NCBI RefSeq assembly: GCF_029784135.1
Contig: NC_073744.1
Coordinates: forward strand, 30,734,981 to 30,798,980
Direction: 5' to 3'
DNA: 64,000 bases
Source: Toxorhynchites rutilus septentrionalis
Taxonomy: Eukaryota; Arthropoda; Insecta; Diptera; Culicidae
The notes under the pieces: model-generated
The model's input: the letters and a program-made list of their open reading frames with translations, nothing else
Told to the model about the DNA's origin: nothing
Databases searched by the model: none
Part shown: piece by piece, positions 56,501-64,000 of the stretch
Numbering within the stretch: position 1 is the first letter of the stretch
How the letters are laid out: each line of letters starts with the position of its first letter
Made by a program: the position numbers and the translations under genes

Positions 56501-58370
56501 TTCATCGAATTGCATGAAACGTGGAGATTTGCTGATATCTCGAAAACAATTTTTTTGACAAAAATTGCCTTTTTTGGATTTGCTGTTTTTTTGTCTCAAG
56601 AGTCGATTTTTGACAAAAAAAATTATTATAAATTTTATAATAAATTATAATAATTTTTTTTTTTTTGTAAATGTAAATCTCAGTTTTATCCAATTTGCCC
56701 CACGTCGGTCTATAGGGGCCAACGTCGAGCTTTTTGAAAGGAAACGCTGATTTACTGAGACGCTGACGGTCCAACAGTGAACATTCGAACAATGGGAATA
56801 TTCTCACGCCGTAAAAGGTGACATTTGTATCTATAAGATAGGAATACTCTTAAGCCTCGTAAATCGTAAATCCATATTTTTTTCTTTGTGACACAAAATA
56901 TTTATCTCTGGAAGTATATTTAAGTCCTCATCTATACCATGTTCAGGTTATCTTCCCGATTCTACTCGGAATTGTTCAAATAAGTTCCTTGGTTAAGTTT
57001 TATCGTTTCAACATTATTCCATATAGTCTTTTTTTTTCTTCTTTTTCCGTCTACTAAAACATTAGGTTCACAGATTTACTTGATTGAACAATACGATTCG
57101 AAACTGAAGCAAAGTGAATGATGATTTTTGAAAGTAGTACAATAGGTTGTCCATAAACAATCTTATTGTGTACTCGTTTGAATTGGGTGAAGATCACCCA
57201 ATTGTGAAAAAAAACATTCAGAAATCTTTCCTAAAATCGCTAACATACATAACTTTTCTGAGGACACTAATTGTTTTGAATGACACCATTGCGATGTACA
57301 GTGATTACAAGGCAAGAACATGTCACTTGTACTTACTAAATTATTCAAAAATGTACACATTAATTTTTAGCACCGGGAGCGTTTGAGTACACCACGCGTT
57401 ATACTAAATTTTGCAGCGCTTTTCATTTCATTATTTTTTTAGTCTGTATGCTTCATACTTCATCTACTGTTGATATTTATTTATGTACAAATCAATTTCT
57501 GAAAATTTCTAATTCGCCATCAGAGCTCAAATTAAAGTTATTTTGCAAAAATTTCACCGCAGTTGGTGATAGCAATCGGATTTTGCTCGATCTTTGCTTT
57601 CTTTGTACCTTTCGAATGCAACGACGAAGCTTTCCCTTCAATATAACAGTGCGAATGAAACGAGTGAATGTGAAGCAAGCGTGCACGAGTGAAGAGAGAT
57701 AACTTATCTGTTGAGCGTGAAAAAAAAGCAGCAATATATTGAGCCAGCGTGAATAAGATGCAACATGAAATGCAGCAGGCTCCTTATTGAGTGACGATTT
57801 GTCAAACTAGAATGACTTCAACAAACTTCGAGAACTTCCAGTGTACATCATTCAACCGAGGTGTAAATATTTTTGATGGCGTCAAATATGTCAAGTTTTG
57901 AGTCCAAGGAAAAAACATTATCGGGGAGTTTTATCATACTGCACTATTCACAAACAAAAATCTACAGCCAAAGCACATGGAATTCACTTAGAGTTCAGAC
58001 TAACGACGAACGCGCTCTGCCTGGACTCGTGCAGACAACTTATAGAGCTTGGGTATTTTAAAAATAATTATATTAGTGTTGAATCTAGAGAGGAATATTT
58101 AGTCGTTTTTTCCTGGCTTGGAAATCAAGAGAGCCCTCGCGGTTTCCGTATTGTCATTTTCTCTGTAATTAGGTCTTGCAAAGCCTACATCCTGTTTGCG
58201 ATTACTTGCGTTTCTGAAAGTTTTCATTCTCCGTGAGTTGTGCAGCTTGTGGGGTGACCATCACTCCCACGGAGCAAAGCTTCGATTATCATATGATTTC
58301 TGAAGTTTTCATTTGCCCCCTTTAGACGTCAAAAAAAAACTTGAAGCTATAATCATTCATCCACCCACTG
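56501..58370. other. AT-rich intronic spacer
   Basis: Contains a T13 run (56656) and AATTATTATAAATTTTATAATAAATTATAATAATT (56620-56655), a local palindromic AT stretch. No gene or element end recognised. Confidence 0.35.
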
Positions 58371-60822
58371 GAAAAATGTTCCCCATTTTGATCCTCACTC
58401 ACTCTTTCATCACACCGATCAGCTGGATCAGGCCCGGAAACGGTACTGCACACATACCCAATACACACTCCAAAACTAGTGCATCGACACGGACGAAAAG
58501 CAAACAGCAAAAAAACGGCACCACAAAACCAGGCCAATAATTTACAACAAACGAAAGTAAAAGTTCTACAAATTAATGCGAGAAGCAGTAGCAATATAAA
58601 AAAGGGCAGCAAGAAAAACTAACCCCTTTTTTCTACTACTACTGCTGCTCTGATGTCCAGTCCTTACGTCATCTTTAGTCTGTTGGTGTGTCTCAGTTCC
58701 GTACTTTCTCTCACCCGCTCTCGTCCTACTCCTCCTTGCTGTTGCTGCTGCTGCTGCTGTCCGGCGTAGAAGTTCCGTCGGGACGTGCACAGAATATCCT
58801 GAATCGATTGTGGGACAAAAGTGTGTGGTGCAGATGTGCTTTAGCAAAAGGACATCACCCCGACCAACCCTCCGGATGCTGCCACCGGACACAACAAGCT
58901 GCTGATATCTGATTGAATGGAGGGACAAATAAAAAAAAGACACCCATACACATACACACACACACTCATACAAACAGTTCACTGCCAAGCTGCAGTAAAA
59001 ATGAGGCAAAAATGCAAGGAAAGAAACACATAAAAAATATCAGCTGAAAAATGAAAACAGAATTGTGCCAAAAGCAGCGGGGGACAAAGCGCTGAGCAAC
59101 AAAAAATCAGAATCGAGAAATACATAAATTCAGCACAGTCTTCGTCACTGCAGAACGTTGGCCAAAGCGTACACACAGTATAGGGCGATTGACTCCCTCC
59201 GACTTTACGTATTTTCCTCCTTGCAATTCCTCGTAACATCATCTCAACTTCGTCCTGGCAACGGCGATCATTCTTCTCCTCTACTTTCCTCGGCTCTCCT
59301 TCTGTGCCTCGTTGGGTTTCCTAGAACCCATAGTCGCCCTCATCCTGTGCACCCCTGCGGCGGCTAGGAATGGGAAAAAACACGACACACAGAGGAGGAG
59401 GGTGGGTGGTCAGCGACAGCAGCAACGGCATGTGTGCAGGTCATCTCTCCCCTACATTATGTCTATTGAACTTTCGAGCAAAAAAAATCACACAAATACC
59501 ACGACGGAGACCAGAAGAAGTACTCGAGATGGCGAAATGTCCTTTCCTCCGAAGACGCCGCGCGTCCGCTATGTGACAACAGTACGGTATGAAAAACAAA
59601 ATTAACCAACAAACGGAACTGTCCACTACCACCTCCTCCTCCTCCTGTCCCCGTTTGTGCAGTGGCCATGCTGTGCTTCGCACACACACACACAACCAGT
59701 CCCGAAGTCAGGATTTTATGTGCAAATTGTAAACAAGGCGCCGAGTCGGACACGAAGTGGCGATCTGGAAGGTGGCCGCCACCAATACCATTAGACGAGG
59801 ACACAAGTGCCCGTGAGTGACTATGTTGTGTGTGTGTGTGTGTGGTGTGCTCCAAAACAAAACAGCATTTTTATGAATGAACGTAGCCGAAGTCGAACCG
59901 AGCACTGGCCGAACGAGGCACTTCGAGCGTTTCGCAGGAAGAGAGTGAGTGAATGTTGCGCTACTCTCTCACACTCTCTCGGCCAAAAACATGCCATGGT
60001 TTATGGTCGGGTGGGACGCGGGAACGCATGTTTGCCAAAAACACATGTTTTCCGCTGCACACACATTCTATGAGTGCGCAGAAAATGCATCGCGCTTCGC
60101 CAGGGAAAAAGCGCAGCGGGGGTACGTCCTACACCCCCTCCCCCGCCAGGGAAGGGGGAGGGGGTGTAGGACGTAACATGAATGAGTGAGTGAGTAGGCT
60201 GATGTGTCCTCCCGAGAAAGCCAGCTATATGTACAGCATATAATGAAAGCTCTTTTTCACGATGGGCGGCAACATTCTCCCGCTCTTTATTGTTTTTCTT
60301 TTTCGTCGATTTGTGTGTGCGCTCAAATGGAGGAATACAGGAAAAAAAACCTAACCTCTATGTGCGCCAGGCTTGGGCTGCCTGCCTGCCTGTATCCCGG
60401 TCAAACGGTGGAACGCATACATTTGCATGACCTCTTGTGAAAGTGCACGTTGCAACTTTTGCAGATCTCTTTTTCTCGCTCTCGATTGCGAACTCTCGGC
60501 CGCAACAGGGCTTAAGTACAGTGTTGGGGGATATCTTCCTTGTGCGAAACGTGTTCCTTTTTTTGTCTGGCAGGGCTCTCCTGCAGGTTTGTTTAGTGTA
60601 GGTAGAAAAACAAGAAGGAGGGATCTCGCAGAAATGCACATGATTTATGGCATGGCATCCCAGCGCGCGCGGAGCCTTTTCGGACCGACGCACAAGACGC
60701 ACTTTTCTCGGCTTGTGAATTTCAGCAGTTTTGTCCATCTACTACAGAACCACCCCCACTCTAGAGCGTCAAACAGGTAGCTAACTGGTCGCCTTTCTTT
60801 TCCTCTCCTATATCTATCCACA
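58371..60822. other. GC-rich host island directly upstream of the dan coding exon
   Basis: About 2.4 kb with no TE features, adjoining the coding exon. It has CTGCTGCTGCTG (58743-58757), CACACACA (58935-58962), TGTGTGTGTG (59826-59843), CTCCTCCTCCTCC (59632-59644) and the perfect hairpin at 60123-60175. It ends in a pyrimidine-rich tract (CTTTCTTTTCCTCTCC, 60793-60808) and the acceptor CCACAG (60823). It is either intron carrying enhancers or includes proximal 5' exons; no exon can be fixed. Confidence 0.45.
60123..60175. repeat. perfect 22-bp GC-rich hairpin
   Basis: TACGTCCTACACCCCCTCCCCC (60123-60144 less two bases when quoted: the arm is 22 long) pairs exactly with 60154-60175 across a 9-base loop. 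The right arm with adjacent G-runs (GGGAAGGGGGAGGGGG) could also form a G-quadruplex. Nothing equivalent occurs elsewhere in the window. Confidence 0.9.
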
Positions 60823-60823
60823 G

Positions 60824-60849
60824 ATTCACGCACAACGACGCATTTCAAG
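60824..60849 (+). promoter_or_regulatory. dan: dan leader in the coding exon and start context
   Basis: The acceptor TATCTATCCACAG ends at 60823. 26 leader bases follow, ending CAAG before ATGATGATGG. The A at -3 gives a good start context. The leader has no stop in the dan frame, so an upstream in-frame extension is possible. Confidence 0.65.
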
Positions 60850-62898
60850 ATGATGATGGCAACGAAAGGCAAACGCCCACTGCGGCATCTCACGGCCACG
60901 GATAAGATCGATGCGATTCAGCGGATTCACGACGGCGAATCGAAGGCATCGGTGGCGCGGGATATCGGCGTCCCGGAGTCTACACTGCGAGGATGGTGCA
61001 AGAACGAGGAAAAATTGCGCTACATGTCCCGCCAGTCAGCGGAGAATGCAGACAAACTGACGAGCGAAGCCACGGCAGCTGCCTTGACGGCCGCCGCGGC
61101 AGCAGAACTCTTCAACGGACCACCCGAGAAGCGCATGAAGCTGGAGCAGGGACTGTTCGGCAATGGGAAGCTGAAATACGACGACAGTTTCTACAAGAGC
61201 CCGAGGGGCCCGATGAATGGGCTCGATCTCAGCGGAGGGGACAAAGGTCTGGGAGTTTCCGGAGGGGACATCATCATGAACGGACTGCACGGTGCGGATT
61301 TCAGTGCGTTCGCTAAGACAGCTGCCGAGATATCGGCCCTCAGCAAGTCCAAAGAGATGAATCTCAAGGGATACGGTGCAGATCTTAGCAAACACGGGGA
61401 TCCAACGAAGGCAGATCTCTCAATGGCCGCCATCAGTCCTCTGACCAGCCTGAGTCACCTGTCGGGGATGTCCAGCCTGGCCCAGAGCCCGCTGGCATTG
61501 AGCTTCAACGAAATCGCTAACAATCTGAACCTGATAGCGCAGCTCCACAACAATCACAACCTAACGACGATGTCCAATCTGGGAGGACTGAGCGCGGCCC
61601 AATCGCTTCGCAATGCACGCCCCAAGGCCAATACTAGTCAGAGCCCCCGCACTTCGAGTCTGTCCGAGTCGAACGGTGACAAGACTCCCTCGCTAACGGT
61701 TCGCAATTTGGCCAAGCTGCAGCAAAAAAGCGAGCTTACTAACGGTATGATCCATGGTATTAATCTAAACGACAAATATAAACAACAATCATCTGCTGCT
61801 CCCCTAGGTCGTGATCCAAATGCACCGGTCGACGAAGCGCTCTGGTATTGGCTCAAATCCCAACAGCTGAACAGTCTCTATTCGACGATGCCGCGTCCCT
61901 CCAGTCCCCAGCAGAGTTCCTCCCCACCCCAGCAGCACCAACAGCTCCAGCACCACCCATCGACTCAAACGCCAACGCCACCAATCGTCTCAACGCCTCA
62001 GCCGACACCCCCGTCATCCGCTCCGTCCCTCACCCCAGAGGACACCAAAAATTCCTCCTGGTTTTGGCAATGGTACAAAACTTTCGGCGCCTCGCTAATG
62101 CCCGGCGACAAATCCAACAATAACACTATCAACACCAACGCCAACTCCAAGCAGTCATCGTACGAGAACATTCTCTACTCTCAGCTTACCAAGGGACAGA
62201 ACCCGGATTCACTCAACAACAACGCTCAGCCGATGAATCTGAACATCAACGGTTCCAGCGGCCAAGATAATCTCAAAACGGAACCGGAGGATCTCTCGAA
62301 CCACAACAACAACTCCTCGGGGCACCTTGCTGCCCCGGACGATCATCAGCGCTTCAATCCGAGCCCATCGACGAGTATCAAATCCGAACCAAAGCCCGAA
62401 GATGACGAGGAACCACAACCCACAACCCATGGCGAAGAGGAACTCCCGGCGGAACCAAAAACCAACGGCAAAGTCAAGGAAGTTCTCGACAATCTTCTGT
62501 TCCAGCAGACCGACGAAGACCGGGACAGCCCTGCCCCGGGGTCGATGCGCCGCTCGGTCAGCCCCGCCATTAGCAACCACAACGGTAACAACAGCACCCA
62601 CGATCCCAGCGAGTTGATCACCTCCAACGGACTGCCCTCCGACGAAGTGAAGAGCGAGATCTCCGAGGACTCCAATCAGTTCGCGGTGGAAATCAAAAGC
62701 TCCGCCGATGCCGTCGAGCTGGGTGAAAAGTTTCTCAAGTGGTTGGAGTCCTGCAGTGACCCGAACGTTACCGCCATGCAGGTCGTCCAGTTCAAGTTCC
62801 TGCTCAACAGCATCAAGCTGAGCGCCGAAAGGCAGCAGCAGCAAACGGTGGCCAGCAGCGGCGGCGAGGAACGCACCCGAGTTCGAAGACGGAAGTAA
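60850..62898 (+). CDS. dan: Distal antenna (Dan), Pipsqueak-domain nuclear regulator
   Basis: The 682-residue protein starts with MMMATKGKRPLR; the first of three tandem Met codons is used here, though the third matches the start of the fly protein. Residues 10-58 form the Pipsqueak-type HTH (LTATDKIDAIQRI, ASVARDIGVPESTLRGW), nearly as in Drosophila Dan. Then come an Ala-rich stretch (76-86), EKRMKLEQ, two Trp-rich motifs (DEALWYWL 328-335; SSWFWQWYK 402-410), a PEDLS motif (479-483) of the type bound by the corepressor CtBP, Asn/Gln/Ser/Pro-rich linkers, and a conserved C-terminal helix region (ADAVELGEKFLKWLES, QVVQFKFLLNSIKL, about 619-665). In flies Dan acts in the nucleus in antenna and eye specification and neuroblast competence. 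Length is close to fly Dan (about 680). The coding sequence is one exon. Dan versus its paralogue Danr cannot be settled from one gene. Confidence 0.92.
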   Translation: MMMATKGKRPLRHLTATDKIDAIQRIHDGESKASVARDIGVPESTLRGWCKNEEKLRYMSRQSAENADKLTSEATAAALTAAAAAELFNGPPEKRMKLEQGLFGNGKLKYDDSFYKSPRGPMNGLDLSGGDKGLGVSGGDIIMNGLHGADFSAFAKTAAEISALSKSKEMNLKGYGADLSKHGDPTKADLSMAAISPLTSLSHLSGMSSLAQSPLALSFNEIANNLNLIAQLHNNHNLTTMSNLGGLSAAQSLRNARPKANTSQSPRTSSLSESNGDKTPSLTVRNLAKLQQKSELTNGMIHGINLNDKYKQQSSAAPLGRDPNAPVDEALWYWLKSQQLNSLYSTMPRPSSPQQSSSPPQQHQQLQHHPSTQTPTPPIVSTPQPTPPSSAPSLTPEDTKNSSWFWQWYKTFGASLMPGDKSNNNTINTNANSKQSSYENILYSQLTKGQNPDSLNNNAQPMNLNINGSSGQDNLKTEPEDLSNHNNNSSGHLAAPDDHQRFNPSPSTSIKSEPKPEDDEEPQPTTHGEEELPAEPKTNGKVKEVLDNLLFQQTDEDRDSPAPGSMRRSVSPAISNHNGNNSTHDPSELITSNGLPSDEVKSEISEDSNQFAVEIKSSADAVELGEKFLKWLESCSDPNVTAMQVVQFKFLLNSIKLSAERQQQQTVASSGGEERTRVRRRK

Positions 62899-63024
62899 AT
62901 GGCATCCTCGTCCATCTGTGTATATAGTCATCCGCATCCTCGGAACGTCCTTTCCCCTTCTCCCGATGATCAGTCTAAATCAAAACGCAAACACTATATC
63001 ATTAGAGCGCTATCGCAGACATAC

Positions 63025-63064
<40 letters not shown>

Positions 63065-64000
63065 GAACAAACTCTACCGAATAAGTAGTTAAATTTTTTC
63101 CATTTTTTACAAAATCTATTATTTTTGTTCATAAATAATTTTTATTATATTGGAATATATAATTTCTGCGTCTTCCAGAAATTATCAGACAACGTTTTCC
63201 AGTTGTCGTCGGGTTGCAAAAGAGAAGGACACTATCCCTTCACTCTATTTATCACTAACAACCTCTTGTAAATACTCATTGTTTAGTAGAGAGAGAGAAA
63301 CAGCTCATCGTCCGATCGAGCGATGAAATCAGTTCCGACTGGACGCCCCCCAAAACATGCCAAATGTACAAGTTATCGAGATATTATTATTATTGCTAAA
63401 CGCGAGAAAAAAAAAACAAAACAAAACAGAAATATTAAACGGTATATGTAAGAGCGCAAGACGCACCACTATCGGAACCGAACCGTTCGGTGCAAATTTC
63501 TTGTAAAAAAAATATGTGGTGTCTCCCGCGCGTGTAAAGATCTCGATGATTTTTTTCCCACTTATACTCACTCATATATATATATATATATATACACAAA
63601 CCTACAAAACAAAACGGGACAGTAAAGTACTGCTCATAAAACTGAAACCGTAAAACTCAAAAATACTCAAAACCCAGTCCAAAGAGAGAAGAAAAAATAG
63701 CGCTGTCACATCACTTTAGGAAATTGATACAGGAAAAAATAAACAAACAAAAAAAAAGAAACAAAACATTCCCGCATAACGCAAAACTGACAAAAAAGCT
63801 CAAAACAAAACGAAACGTGTAATTCTATTTGTGTGTTTGAGTCACTGAGCCACACTAAGTAAGGGCAAGAGAAAATCTCAACATTGTTCGGACTAGAAGG
63901 CATCTAATGTGTAAGGCGGCTACCGGAAGCGAAGCTGATGGGAAACCGAGAAAACAAAACAAGAAACTTGAAAAGTTTTTTGAGAATGTGAAACACAAAG
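62899..64000 (+). other. dan: dan 3' untranslated region (runs off the window)
   Basis: Follows the TAA at 62896-62898. Contains an (AG)n tract at 63030-63059, a short TA tract at 63573-63593, many A-rich runs and AATAAA at 63738-63743. Other AT-rich near-signals lie at 63124-63150. The true cleavage site is not determined. No further coding frame is supported. Confidence 0.6.

Noticed and set aside
61848..62123. Plus-strand frames within dan
   Set aside because: These are out-of-frame shadows of the dan coding sequence.
62209..62937. 242-codon open frame antisense to dan
   Set aside because: It mirrors dan codons; a GC-rich coding exon often leaves the antisense frame open. No domain or splice support.

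Overview
The window looks like a transposon-rich insect nuclear chromosome, most likely from a mosquito. No bacterial or viral gene organisation is present. Two things point to a mosquito: the only well-supported host gene is an orthologue of Drosophila distal antenna (dan), and one transposon encodes a transposase with 37 residues between its second Asp and final Glu, the DD37E class first described in mosquitoes. Base composition swings between AT-rich repeat rafts and short GC-richer islands without recognisable repeats.

Host part. The dan coding sequence is one exon at 60850-62898 (+). Its 5' leader begins after a splice acceptor at 60823, and its 3' UTR runs to the window end. A 2.3 kb GC-rich block at about 31.1-33.5 kb ends in a strong splice donor and looks like the dan promoter and 5' exon, which implies a 27 kb intron. 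The last 106 codons of that block are open, lack an ATG, and join the dan reading frame in phase if spliced. Other GC-rich islands (about 5.9-8.0, 11.3-12.5, 26.6-27.3, 38.9-41.1, 46.8-48.2, 54.9-56.1 and 58.4-60.8 kb) are candidate alternative 5' exons or enhancers. A small divergent pair of gene-like fragments sits at 29.7-30.6 kb.

Mobile part. From left to right: Tc1-like and mariner remnants and a long inverted repeat (0-2.5 kb); a TTAA-flanked element (3.25-4.57 kb); a small TIR element (4.7-5.1 kb); a hAT fragment (8.1-8.9 kb); a BEL/Pao remnant (10-11 kb); a DD37E transposon with an intact catalytic triad (13.3-15.8 kb), itself carrying a nested element; a hAT element with a perfect 8-bp duplication that carries a nested TTAA MITE (17.9-20.0 kb); a second, short hAT element (20.06-20.54 kb); LINE and Tc1-like fragments (24-26 kb); three copies of a tRNA-derived SINE (42 and 49 kb); and a nearly intact pogo/Tigger element inserted in a TA microsatellite (49.1-51.3 kb). 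Four further copies of the DD37E family lack the transposase.

A family of dispersed repeats ends in the near-palindrome TGACGTAGGACTACGTC. Two copies carry identical TATA-plus-initiator core promoters. Degenerate histone-type 3' stem-loops occur three times, once inside a member of this family. This composite family is the least explained feature of the window.
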